This document shows, in pieces, positions 34,027 to 46,017 of a DNA stretch of 64,000 bases. Location of the stretch: assembly GCF_018873765.1 (NCBI RefSeq), contig NC_057917.1, positions 60,136,464 through 60,200,463 of the forward strand, read 5' to 3'. The number at the start of each line of letters is the position of its first letter. Position 1 is the stretch's first letter. This stretch comes from Telopea speciosissima (Eukaryota > Streptophyta > Magnoliopsida > Proteales > Proteaceae). Made by a program: the position numbers and the translations under genes. The notes beneath the pieces are model-generated. The model searched no databases. It was not told where the DNA came from and saw only the letters and a list, made by a program, of their open reading frames with translations.

Positions 34027-34813
34027 AAAGATGTCAAAATGGAACCGAAACCGAATATCGGAATCGGAACCGACTGTTTATGATCAAATCAAATCACAGC
34101 GCAGAAAAATGATTCGGTTTTGATTTTATAGGTTTTCTTTTCGATTCGGTTTTGATTTTCACCGCTAAATCACGGCTCTAAACTGAATAAGAAACCAGAA
34201 AAAACGAATAAAAACCGATACCTCTTACTTTAATATTAACACATGCATCAGTTGGATTAATTAATAATATATAATTAATTTAATAAATATAATTATTACA
34301 TCGACATGAAACATAAAATAAGTAAAATGCCATAGGTTAATTATATATTATATTTGTTCAAGTATGAATTGAAAATTATGAATGATGTTAAAATGGATTA
34401 ACAAAATCCTATTTTTTAATAGAAGAAATAGTTTGTTCGTCATGTGAGAGTGGAGCAAAAAAAAATGGAAAAACAAAGAATAGGAAAGGTAAAAGACGGG
34501 TGAAGATGGAAAGTTTTTTATTTTTATCACATAGGCATAGGAAATATGATGAGTGAGGGAGACCGGGAGAGAATGGGAAAACACGGGAATATAAAGGCCT
34601 TGAAAACCAAGGTTGTCTTCATTATTGATTCCCAAAATAACACTACACAAAACGTGTGTAAACCGGTTGTGAATCGGATAACGAAAACTGAATAGAAACC
34701 AGTAAATCGGACCGTATACAAAACAATTCTGATTTTGATTGATTTCACCTTATGAAAATGTAAACCACACCGCAACCGAATCGAATAACCAGAACCGCAC
34801 CGTTTGACACCCT
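34027..34813. mobile_element. Second AAGGGTGTCAA-type TIR element
   Basis: It starts AAAGATGTCAAAATGGAACC and ends CGTTTGACACCCT, inverted ends with the same arm words (ACCGAAACCGAA) as the 30367 element. TAGGTTTGG flanks it exactly (34018-34026 and 34814-34822), a 9-bp duplication. It has no coding capacity. It sits about 350 bp upstream of the RTF2 start codon. Confidence 0.8.
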
Positions 34814-34822
34814 TAGGTTTGG

Positions 34823-35503
34823 TCAATAAGAGTCACAACTCCCAAGGTCAAGGAAGAGAAAGAGTATTAGTTATATGAGAGGGTATGGGAAAGAATCCCA
34901 TATTGTCGATGTCAAGGTTTTTTCCTCTCTAATTTTTATGGGAGAGGGTTCTCGATGCGGGCGATGTCTGAACCCTTGATTAAGACGAGAGAGAAAGAGG
35001 GTGTTGGCATAGTCTTCGCTGTTGGTTAGAGAAACCTTCTCTTTTTTGGGCGAATAAGAACAATGTCTGGTCGTGTCATGCGTGGCTCAGCGCACAGACA
35101 TAGGAGTGCATAAAATTACTGCCCTACCCCTGTGAAATAAAAAATCTCATCTATGTTGATGCCCCTAAGTGCTCTCATTAGCCGTAGCGCTGATGCAAGG
35201 GTCATGCGACCAGGCAACAATCTCTTGTTTTTTTTATTTATTTAATCTTCATTTGTTGCAAGAGAATAAAGGGAAAAATAAGTGAAATTAAATTATACTT
35301 AAAGGGAATAGTATCTTCAAGTTGGTAGTGGAGGCTACACCAACACCCTCACTCTCTATATATCTCTTTCCACTTGATAAACTTTCTCCTCCCTAATCCC
35401 TATTAATCAATTGTTGTATGCCCTCTTATTGGTGCATTCTACAAACCGCTAGCTTGGACAGCCTTCTTCTTGAAATTAAAATAAAAAACTTTGTAATTAT
35501 TAT
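34823..35503. other. Intergenic, nothing recognised
   Basis: No gene, RNA or repeat could be supported in this AT-rich stretch. Confidence 0.4.
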
Positions 35504-36158
35504 TTAACATGATTGTGTAATTAACTCCAAAACATGAGATGAATTCGTCACATCTTCATTACGTGCGGAAGTTGTATCAGAGGAAAAAATAAACGGCGAC
35601 ATGGATACAATATCATGGGAAGTGTGAGAGGTTAGATGGGGAGGGCTTGTATAATGCATGGGCAGTGTTTTGAGAGGTAACCATATGCTATCGTGAGAAT
35701 GTGAAAAAGGAACATCAGATTGGAGGTTTAGCGAAATGCATGTCGAGGGTGCAACCGAATGTACCGCATATGAGAAATGTGGATTCTGCGGATTAGAATT
35801 GGTAGCCAACTAATGTGAGGATGTGGCTGACAAAGAGTGAGGAGACACAATTTGAGTGTCAAGTAATGAAGAGAGATACCCATCAACTTACCTATTGAGT
35901 TGAATGCTTGAACCTCCAATTTGCATTCAATCTAGCTTGTAACTCAAGTTCAATAATAATACATGGAATACTCAAATAAACTGAAAGGTTTGACATAGAA
36001 GAGAAATCCGTGCAATTGGAAAAGTCATCAATGTCATCTGTGTTCCCCGTGAGAGCGAGGAACGAAAGGTGGGAAGTTTCTCTTTGAATGGGGAAGAAGA
36101 GGGGGCGAAAAAGATAAAGCAATTGCTTCGAATAAACTTGAGTACATATAGGATACAT
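35504..36158 (-). other. Open, Ser/His-rich segment abutting the LINE in inverted orientation
   Basis: On the minus strand overlapping open pieces (36158-35892, 35919-35728 and 35809-35504) encode Ser/Pro/His-rich sequence with no recognised domain. They stop at the point where the plus-strand LINE coding begins. This could be the inverted 5' part of the LINE (twin-priming) or unrelated sequence. Confidence 0.25.
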
Positions 36159-36160
36159 CG

Positions 36161-37645
36161 GTGCTAAAACCTTTTTCTCAAGATATCTTCAATATAGATC
36201 GAAAATATCAACCAAAAAGTGAACCAATTTTGAATTTTTCTCGAATACTCAAAGTCCCTTATGGAGACGGCCCCACCAAATATCTTGGGCTCCCAACTGA
36301 GATAGGTGTTTCAAAATCAGCAGTTTTCAACGAGGTGGCGTCTAAAACCAAATGGAGGATTCAAGGATGGAAGAACAACCTTTTATCTCATGTCAGTCGT
36401 GAAGTTTTGCTTACATTAGTGGTAGAGACTATGACAAATTATACTGCTTCTCATTTTTCCTTACCAGCCTCTACGCATAACTCCATCAGAAAAGCTCTGT
36501 GCGACTTCTATTCGGGTCAAAATGATGAGATCAAAAAGATTCACTGGATCACCTGGATTAGATTATGCCGATCTAAGGAGATGGGAGGTATTGGGTTCAG
36601 AGACCCAATTCTACAGAATCGTGCACTCCTAGCCAAAGTTGCTTGGCGGCTGTTTGAGAATCGTAATTCCTATTGGGCAAGCTTTATTAAGGCCATATAT
36701 TTTCCACACACTGATTTCCTGAAGACCTCACTGGGGAGTAGATCATCTTGGATTTGGCGCAGTATTGTAGTTGGAAGGAAAGTGCTGGAGGACGGGCTTC
36801 TTTGGGAAGTAGGAAATGGTACTTCGATGGATGTTTGGGATAATAACTGGATCCCTACATCTCCAAACTTCAAAGTTCAACACCCCTGGCCAGCAAATTG
36901 TGACATCTTTAATGTTGAGGAGCTTACTAACCATCAGAACAGAACTTGGAAGGAGGATCTTTTGCTAAGATATTTTCATCCAGTGGATATTAAGGAGATC
37001 AAGAAAATCAAACTCAGTCTATTTGCTAGGCCTGATCAACTTCATTGGGGAGCAGCGAAGAATGGAATGTTTAGTACTAAATCAACATATCACTTGCCAT
37101 CTAATCAAAGGGATCATCTTGCTTCTTCCCAAGCCTCATCCTCGAAAATTCACGAGTGGGATAGCATTCCTCCTAAAGTTTGGAAGCTTGTTTGGGGCTG
37201 CAAATCCCTTCCTAAGATCAAGACATTCTTATGGCGAGTCTGTGCTCAGGGTATTGCTACTGGTGATAATCTCCTATTGCGTCAAGTGAAGATTGATCCT
37301 AGCTGTAAGAGATGTGGTGCAGCGATGGAGTCAGCTAACCATGTCTTACTCGAGTGCCCTTTTGCTAAGGCAACCGGGTTTCGTAGCAAATTATCTTTCA
37401 ATGTGCATTCATGTAGCCCCCCTAAGCTTTCCAAGTGGCTGGTGAACTGGGAGAAATATAAATTTCCTTCTAAGCAAAGAGCTCCAGAGGTGCTTAGTCT
37501 TTGTCCTTTTGTTTGTTGGTACCTATGGACCGTAAGAAACGACATGGTTTTTAACAAGGTCTGGTCTCCCGCGGATGTTTTTAACCGAGCACAAGTAGCC
37601 TTCGATGAATTCTGGAGCGTAAAGAAGGCTCCCTATCAATGGTAA
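36161..37645 (+). pseudogene. LINE ORF2 fragment: RT thumb and zf-RVT
   Basis: 494 codons stay open, surprisingly intact for a dead copy. It includes the conserved L1 block MGGIGFRDPILQNRALLAKV and WRLFENRNSYWASF. The zinc-binding motif CKRC...H...C lies near its C-terminus. The frame ends at 37645, and the downstream RNase H part is in another frame. Confidence 0.85.
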
Positions 37646-37726
37646 GGAGGAACTCCTATTAATCAATAGATCTGTGTCGATTTTGACTCTCACAAATGGG
37701 AACCTCCTCCTCCCAACCATCATAAA

Positions 37727-38194
37727 TTGAACTCTAACATGGCTCCCCCTAGTGACTCTACAAAAGGGGGATTGGGCCTCATTATTTGTGACCACTTGGG
37801 CTCTCCAATCATTGCAGTTTCTGAACCTTTCACTAAAACAAAAAGTATCACAGGAGAAGCAGAAGCTCTGAGAGTAGGCCTGCTGGAGGCTACAAATCTG
37901 CATGTTTCACATATCATTGTGGAATTCGACAATAGTTCTCTCATCAATTTCCTTAATGATCCATTCCTTCCTCCCCCTCTCTCACTTCGGGGTATTGTAT
38001 CGGATATCCATCTTCTTGCGGAATCATTCTCAAGCTGCTCCTTTTCTTTTATTTCGAGAGAGGCTAACTCCATAGCCGATTCTCTAGCTAGGAAGGCCTT
38101 GTGTATTGCATGTAAGACAATTTGGCCACTTTCCACTCCCTGGCTTCATCATCTTTGTACTGAAGAAGCCTTGAGCTGTTCATGCTTTCAATAA
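37727..38194 (+). pseudogene. LINE RNase H domain (RVT_3 type)
   Basis: Contains GGLGLIICDHLGSPI, EAEALRVGLLEA, IIVEFDNSSLINFL and ISREANSIADSLARKAL. These are the plant LINE RNase H signatures, with the D-E-D-D acidic residues at approximately the expected places. A small frameshift separates it from the zf-RVT part. Confidence 0.85.
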
Positions 38195-38394
38195 ATTTAC
38201 TTCTTACCAAAAAAAAAAAAAGATGTGATATCAATATTGGTATCACCATATCAGTGATGACCAATATGACCACCGATACCGATATCGATACCAATGTGTA
38301 TAACCTTGGTAGTTACTACATACTCTCCTGTACGGGAGTTCATATGGGTTGGGCCGTAGTTGGTATTTATTAAAAGTTAAATAGGCCCAGGAAG

Positions 38395-38560
38395 AAGTGA
38401 GGTCTCGTGATCAAACCTTCGTCGTTGCATAATTTCTTGGGGCCACCCACTTGAGGCTCACTGGGGCCCAGAAGCTCCCGGTTTGTGCATGGCGCCGGGG
38501 TCATGTACGAGCCCAGGGGGGATTTAGTTGGCCTAAAGTCGGATACCCCTCCTCTCTTAT
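38395..38560 (+). mobile_element. Candidate SINE in ClpB4 promoter, 16-bp duplication
   Basis: 166 bp of GC-rich sequence is flanked by a perfect 16-bp direct repeat AAATAGGCCCAGGAAG (38379-38394 and 38561-38576). The interior starts AAGTGAGGTCTCGTGATCAAACC, which looks like the tail of a tRNA-derived box B. It continues GGGGCCACCCACTTGAGGCTC and GTACGAGCCCAGGGGG. Direct repeats of this length flanking a short non-coding unit fit target-primed SINE insertion, 5'-truncated. Family identity is inferred and needs a copy search. Confidence 0.55.
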
Positions 38561-38591
38561 AAATAGGCCCAGGAAGAGGCCCAGCCCAATG
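38558..38591 (+). promoter_or_regulatory. Likely ClpB4 core promoter: TATA box and GGCCCA motifs
   Basis: TATAAATA at 38558-38565 lies 233-240 bp before the start codon. It is followed at once by GGCCCAGGAAGAGGCCCAGCCCAATG, which contains three TGGGCC/TGGGCT-type site II motifs (reverse orientation) common in promoters of nuclear genes for mitochondrial and translation proteins. The TATA word straddles the 3' edge of the candidate SINE and the repeated flank. No clear array of heat-shock elements was seen. Confidence 0.5.
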
Positions 38592-38797
38592 TCTGGACGT
38601 GGGTAGGAGCAAACTATGTCCTCCCAGCAGTGTCTCTTCCAAACTTCCTGATACTTCTACATGCTTCGTCTCACCGGCAAAAACTGTATATCTGTGGGTT
38701 GCCTACTTGCCCCTTCCCCAAGTTCCATCAGTACTTTCAGAATCCTTAATCCGTTTACCCAAAGAACAAATTTCAAAAACTTCCGATTCCTTTGCAC

Positions 38798-41700
38798 ATG
38801 GCGGCCAGAACGGCTAGGCTTGCGAGGTCAGCCTATGCTACTATGAACGTCGGAAAGAGTGGCTACTCCGCTCTTAATCACAGTCGTCCCTTTCTGCCTC
38901 GCGCCGCTGAACTATCTGGTGCGACAATGGCTTCGAACGGTATTTCTTCGGTTGCTTATTCACCGACCGGAGTCACGGACGGCGTATCAGACTATGATGC
39001 TAAGCCTGTCAAGTTCTTGAATGGCGTCGAGAAGGGTTCACGTCGTCTGTTTCACTCCTCTACTCCTTCGTACTCTGCTTCTGCGGGCTCCTCTAAGGTT
39101 TGCCCTTCTCTCTTTTGAAAGAAGTTATGATTGATAGTGCGCATTTTTAAATGGAGTCGAGAATGCTTTGCATTTTTCATTTTGCTTAATCAGTATCAAA
39201 TGGATTGGAGGAATGTTACTGAAGAACGTTCCTGAAATTTGGATGTTGGAGGAGCCAACAATTCGAAAGATACATAAATTCTCGTTCTCATGATTAAGTT
39301 AGTTATTTTCTGGAACTACAACAACAACAACAACAACTACTACTACTCAGCCTTATCCCAACTAAATGGGGTAGGCTACTTGGATCCTTTTCAAACAAAG
39401 TAGGGAAAACTGAGGTCCTCAAGGGAAAGGAAAGTAAGAGAAATGAAGAATAAAAATAAAAAATAAAAAGAAGAAATGAGATGAGAAAAGTGAGAAATGG
39501 AAAATGAAAAATGAAAGATGAAAGTAAGAGGAAATAGGATAGTCCAGGCAGTTAGGAAAATCTCAGCTATATGTTGTCGACATCATGGATCCTTGCCCTC
39601 CAATAAGCTCTGTCTAAGGTCATACTTGGCATAAGACCCAGACTTTGAATGTCATTATTCTTCACAACCTCACCTATGGTCATTTTAGGCCTACCCCGAG
39701 CTCTTTAGCTCCTTCAATTGGAATCAGATCACTCCTCCTTACTGGGGCGTCCCCAAGCCTCTGTGGCACATGGTCAAACCATCTCGGATGACATTCTTGG
39801 AGCTTGCTCTAATACGTTTGTCCCTTGGTTATTTTCTGGAACTAATCTACAAATATTCCTGATCGAAAGCAGTTGGGGCAGAGGTTTACTTGGTTCACTA
39901 AGCTACTATGTGTTTTTTTGATCATTTCAATTAGCATTAATCTCATATCAATACTTCTCTATACTGTACACCCCATTTCGATGTTTGTGAAATTCACAGT
40001 TTTTAGTGAGGTTTGTAGGTGTGTTCCTGACTTTTAAACTCAAGGTAATAATAAGAATCTTGAAGGATGGAATTTCATGAATGCAGGATTTCTGCAATGA
40101 TAGTATCATCCCAGGATGTCTTGACGAACTTAAATTTAACATCCAATGTGCTATATGCATGCTTTAGCATGGATTTTCAAAGTTCTTAATCATGTTATTT
40201 GATTAGGAATAACAATACTACGACTATTCAGATGTCTCTGCGAAGTGCAAGTCATACAGATGTTAATGTACTGGTCGATCAGAACTTGTATTAGCAAGTT
40301 ACTGAGAATGGTATGAGACCATGGGTTGAGGATTAAGTTGGTCCAGGGTTGGGCTTGAACTCATAGCCAGAGGAGTTGATGTTGATTTAATGTCTTGCAA
40401 CCATGAGATCGCATTGTTGATATGAGCCAGACCAAATGGAGTACAGTTGTCATGTACAAAAGTTTGGTGCTAATGAATAGATATCCAGACCTTGATGACC
40501 AATCCCACAGTTCTTGTTGTTCTAAACATAATTTCCCATGAATGATTCATGGACCTACAAGTCACTGCACTTATTGTTTATGTGGATGATATAGTGCAAG
40601 GTTCTAAAACTTGGTCTCGACCAGGTTGAGTTTTCCGAGATCTCGCCAAGATCTCGGCAAGACAGTGTATTTTTTTTTTTATGTTTCAGAATTATGTTTC
40701 GGTGGGCATATGGCCATAGTTGGCTTTGAAACTTTAAGGTAAGCTTGTTTTATGCTTAATAAACATATTTAAAGGTTCAAATTGAAAAAAAAAACACCCA
40801 ATTTGGTGTTTTGGATTTGCACCCTTGGTTGGTAGTAAAGGCCGAACCATTAATGTAATATTACCTATTCTACACATTGTTTGAATGATATGAGACATAA
40901 TTGGCAAGTAAAACAAGTAAATTATGAACATAATATTGAATAATTATTTAAGAAATATTTAAAGACTTAAAGTTTCTACTATAAACCACAAGATACAATA
41001 AAGTTTTCACAATGCATATTACATAGACACCCAACTTAAGTATAATGAATAATACATAAGTCATAGACACCTTACTACCCTAGTCTTCCAGGTCTTAACT
41101 CCCAAGTCCCAACAACACAATACTATGACTCTATGAGTATTGAGGAGGTCGAGATTCTCAAAATATTTGAGCTTTCTCCGAGATTCTTGAAATATTCGAA
41201 ATTTCTGTCGAGTTTTTCGAGATTTGACATTTTATTGTTTCATATCATATCTCGTCTTGACTAGCTCAAATTTATCGAGATTTCCGAGATCTTGCTGAGA
41301 TTTTGAACTATGATATAGTGTTTATTGGAGATGATGAGGAAGAAATCTCCCTTCTAAAGATTCGATTCGAAATCGAGTTCGAAACTAAAGACCGAGTGCA
41401 CCTCAAGTACTTCTTGGGAATCGAAGTAGCTAGATCCAATAAAGGAATCTTCATCTCCCAAAGAAAGTATGTTTTATATCTTCTTGATGAAACTGGGATG
41501 CTTGGTTGCAAGCCTGTTGATTCTCCTATTAAAGTTAACCACCAACTGAGCAACACCGGTGGTGACTCTGTGGAAAAGGAGCGATACAATGTCTCATCGA
41601 CAAACTTATATATTTATCTCACACTAGGACAAACATTGCCTATGTTGTGGGAGTTGTCAGTCGTTTCCTACATGATTTGAAGACTGTTCATCTTGAGAGA

Positions 41701-44700
41701 GTTTACAGAATTCTTCGGTACTTAAACTCAGCTCCTGGAAAGGGTATTCTATTATCGAATAATGGGAGTTTGAAGTTAGAATCCTTTTTTGATGCTGATT
41801 GGGCTGGCTGTATAGATGACCGAAGATCCACTCCTAGCTACAGGGAATTTGGTAACTTGGAGGAGCAAGAAACAATTCGTGGTTTCTAGATCCAATGCTG
41901 AAGTAGAATACAGGGTGATGGCACAGGGGGTTTGCGAACTCATTTGGTTGAAGAAACTTCTCCGTTTGTTACTACTGAGAATAACTAGCCGATGTTTTCA
42001 CTAAAGGCTTAACGGTCGAATCCTTCCATCCTATGGTTTCCAAGTTGGGCATGCGAGATATTTATGCACCAACTTGAGGGGGAGTGTTGAAGTGTAGATC
42101 GGTTCCCTAACTGGTTCAGTTCTTGATTTGGTTCCTTTGTTAGTGTGTGTGTAATGTAACCAGATACATTGTAGTGTCTAGGTTCATTACGCACATATTA
42201 ATTTTGCTAGAAGGGGATTGAGTAAATCATGCCATATATGTAATATTCTCAAGTTATAAATAAAATGGTGGGTTCTGTCATCTTGACAAGCCAAAATCAT
42301 TCTTTTCTTCTCTCTTCTCAACTCTACTAATCTTTGTTGGGGCAAACAAATCCATATGAAGTAGTTCTAAAGGTCGAGTGGTAGAAATAACATTTTTGGA
42401 TTTAAACGAGCTTTTAACTTTTTCCCAAGTTGGCATGGCTCCCTTTGCAAATTTACCTTTGGAAGCCAAAGGACAAGATCGCCATGTGATAGTTTCTTCA
42501 AAAGCTTCATGCTAGCATGACCAAGCCTTCTATGCCAAAGACAATAATTTTTTTTCAAAGCTGAGAAACACTGCATATTTTTTATTGAGATCATTCATGT
42601 CCAAAGTATGAACATTTTCTGATATTCTAGCTACAAACCAGGCTTTGTGGTCTTTCAAGTTTTGGACAATGCAGTGGTTTTGTTCAAAGATAACTCTATT
42701 ATTTTTATCATAAAGTTGACTAATGATCAATAGATTATGCCAATCTGTACACCTGCACACTCCCACACGGCCACACCTTCCTACCCACCCACCCACCCAT
42801 CCATCCAAATATCCAGTCACACTCAGATACATACACACTTGTCAACCAGGAAAGTCACTTGGGGACTTGAAGAAATGGTATGTGCTTTGATTCTTTCCTA
42901 GGAAGAAATGCAACCATCAACAAGGAAGAACTTTTATTAGCAGGCCTGCAGCTGCAGTTTCTTTCTTTTTCATGGTTTGATTTGTTCTTACCAGGTTGAT
43001 CAGTCAGAGTTCACTGAGATGGCATGGGAGGGAATTGTCGGGGCGGTTGATGCAGCACGTCTTAGCAAACAACAAGTGGTGGAAACCGAACATTTAATGA
43101 AAGCACTTCTAGAGCAAAAGGATGGTTTGGCTCGTAGAATATTCACCAAAGCGAGCATTGACAATACTTCAGTCTTACAGGCCACAGATGACTTCATCCG
43201 ACAGCAACCTAAGGTACTTTACTTGAGCTAAAAATTACCACTAGCTTAGTGGCTAAGTTCTGATGACTTATTCATTGGGACAGGTTATAGGTGACACCAG
43301 TGGCCCCATAATAGGTTCACATCTTCAGTCTCTCATAGACAATGCTAGGAAACATAAAAAGGAGTTGGGTGACGACTTCTTATCAGTGGAACACCTGTTA
43401 TTAGCATTTCTGAACGATAAAAGGTTTGGTCAGCAGTTATTGAAGAACCTACAACTTGGTGAGAAGGAACTGAAAGACGCTGTCCAAGCTGTTTGCGGAA
43501 ATCAAAGAGTTACTGACCAGAGTATAAATCATCCCTTTAATATGTTTGATTCTTGTAGAGCTGTACTGTTACATATAAAATTACATTGTTATCATGTCTT
43601 GTCATGGTGAATTGTATTGCACACGGGTAGTTGTTTCAATGAGGTTGAGCTTTGTTGCTGTGTCAATAACCATGCCTGCCACCTTATTCATAAGTAGTAG
43701 GTTTCCACCTTATTCCTGAGGGAGTTCCTGCCCCCCCCCCCCCTCCCCAAAACACACCCAAAAAAAAAAACCCAAGCAGGCCCATGCATTCACAACTTTG
43801 GTTTCCATTCTTCTCCTCTTTCCTAGAATGGGTTGCATGCTGATCCACATAGTTGGATAAGGCTTAGTGGTGTCATTTTTATTTTGTCTTTTATTTTTGT
43901 GAATTGGACAATTGGTTGGATGCATAAATTTTATAGCACACAACACATATCAAGTACCCATCTTTAGTTGATTAATGGAAGACCCTTGGTGATTGTATGG
44001 ACCGACATAAAAAATTAATATCATTACTTCAACAAAAAGTATTTACAGTTATACTCCTTGTAGTTCAGTATTTTTGTTTTCTTTATTAGTGTATCAAGTG
44101 TACAAACAAAACAAATGTTTAGTCAGCCAATAAGCCATCAATAGTATTCCAAGAAGGATTGATTGATCCCAACATGCCAATCCAAAGAAAGGAGCTCACA
44201 TGTGGGCACTATTCTGTGTAAATCCTCGTCCCCCCCTTTTCTGTGAAGGCTTTCCTGTTCTGCTGTTTCTTTGTGCCCAAAGAAATTGCAAAGGAAACAG
44301 CCTCTGTAGGATTGCCTTTCAGATAACATGGATATTAGGCGAATTGAAATCATCTTATGCTAAATATGGATCTGCCAATTCAAGAACAAGCAAGCCATCA
44401 TAAGACAGCCATAACAGATTGGCTATTTCGCACTTCTAGAATAGGTGTATTGAAGTCTATTTCCTTGCACAGGTAGCACTCAAGTGAAACCATCCTCACA
44501 ACAGTTTGAGGTGAGGCTGAGCCCAGCATTTGATCAATTTGTACTTTCTGTTAGCTCAAAGCACTGGCGACCATAATATGATGTAACAGTTTAAAATCCT
44601 GACCACTTCTTTCAACCAATCTTTGTCCTCCCTTAAAGTGCCAAATCTGCAATCACGCAGTTGTTGAAATAGGTTAGTGCAATTTTTGTATTCATTGTCC

Positions 44701-45976
44701 AGAAACGGGGATTAAACCAGATCCCAATTTGCCACTTAGGAAAATTAGCCATTGAAACTTAAAGACTAGCTACCAGCCAATAATTCTTGGATACTTGTTA
44801 CTTAAAGGTTGACTATCCTACCAGCCAAAAATTCTTGGATACTTGTCGCTTGAAGAGTCACCATTCTATGACTCACTTCTCCAGGTTTGATCCTTGTTAC
44901 ATGTATATTTGGCTTCTGCTATTATGATTACTTACTAGATTATCTCATATTAATTTTCCCTTACACTAGTGTGAGAAAGATAAATGCTGGGTCCTGTTAA
45001 GTCTAGACCTTTGTCATTGGATTCTCTTATTGGCTCGATGTGTTTGTTATCTTACAGAGAAAATGATCTCGGTGCATGTTTTGGACTGATTTAAATTTTT
45101 TTCATCATCTACAATTCTATATTATTCAGAATTTTGTCCTGTTTTGGATGACATTTCATTTGATCAGAAGTTGGTTTTGGTTGGTCACTCGTTATCAATT
45201 TTAGTTCCTAAAGGCTGTCTCTTTGAAATCCTTTTTTGCTAGATGGCCTATATTCAATATCTCTCTCACACACACACAACAACAACAACAACAACGCTAG
45301 CACACAGGCGGGCTTCCTTTTTTTTTTGATAACTATGTTTTATTTTCCCCCTAATGAGTTTAGTTCCTTTTTCTGGACACAAAATTATGAGTATGTTATA
45401 CTATTGGGCTGCTTTCGATAGTTTATCTTGTAACCTCACATGCATTTTTCACCTCGATGTAGATCCTGAAGGCAAATACGAGGCACTAGACAAATATGGG
45501 AATGACTTGACTGAACTTGCTAGGCGTGGTAAACTTGATCCTGTTATAGGTCGGGATGATGAAATTCGGCGCTGTATCCAGATATTATCAAGGAGAACAA
45601 AAAACAATCCTGTTATCATTGGTGAGCCTGGTGTTGGGAAAACTGCAATTGCTGAAGGGTATGCCTCTTAAAGTAATATGCATTATTGTTTCTGGGGAAC
45701 TGAGTTTTATAAGCTTTGCTACCTGTACGAGGAGATTTCTTTCTATTATTATTTCTATTTGTAAGTTAGGTTCAGTTGATCTCACTAATATTGCCTTTAT
45801 CATCACATTGGAAAACATTTTTCTTTTGCAGGTTAGCTCAAAGAATTGTGCGAGGAGATGTTCCTGAACCTCTATTGAATCGGAAGGTTTCCAGTCTTCT
45901 TCAGTATTTTCTTTTTTCTTTGTGAAATCATGGGGGATGGTTCCATTTCTATCTACATGCCTCTAGCCATCATAAC

Positions 45977-46017
<41 letters not shown>

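Larger units (their letters stand above)
36160..38221 (+). mobile_element. 5'-truncated L1-type LINE
   Basis: Begins in the thumb region of an L1 reverse transcriptase (KYLGLPTEIGVSKSAVF). The zinc-binding zf-RVT domain follows (KVWKLVWGCKSLPKIKTFLW, CKRCGAAMESANHVLLECPF), then an RNase H domain, and it ends in a 13-A tail at 38209-38221. The EN and catalytic RT parts are missing, so it is dead on arrival. A clear target duplication was not found. Confidence 0.88.

Noticed and set aside
45463-45658. Possible ClpB pseudogene because exon frames run into stops
   Set aside because: The stops lie in introns. With GT-AG splicing all ten exons join in phase with every Walker motif intact.
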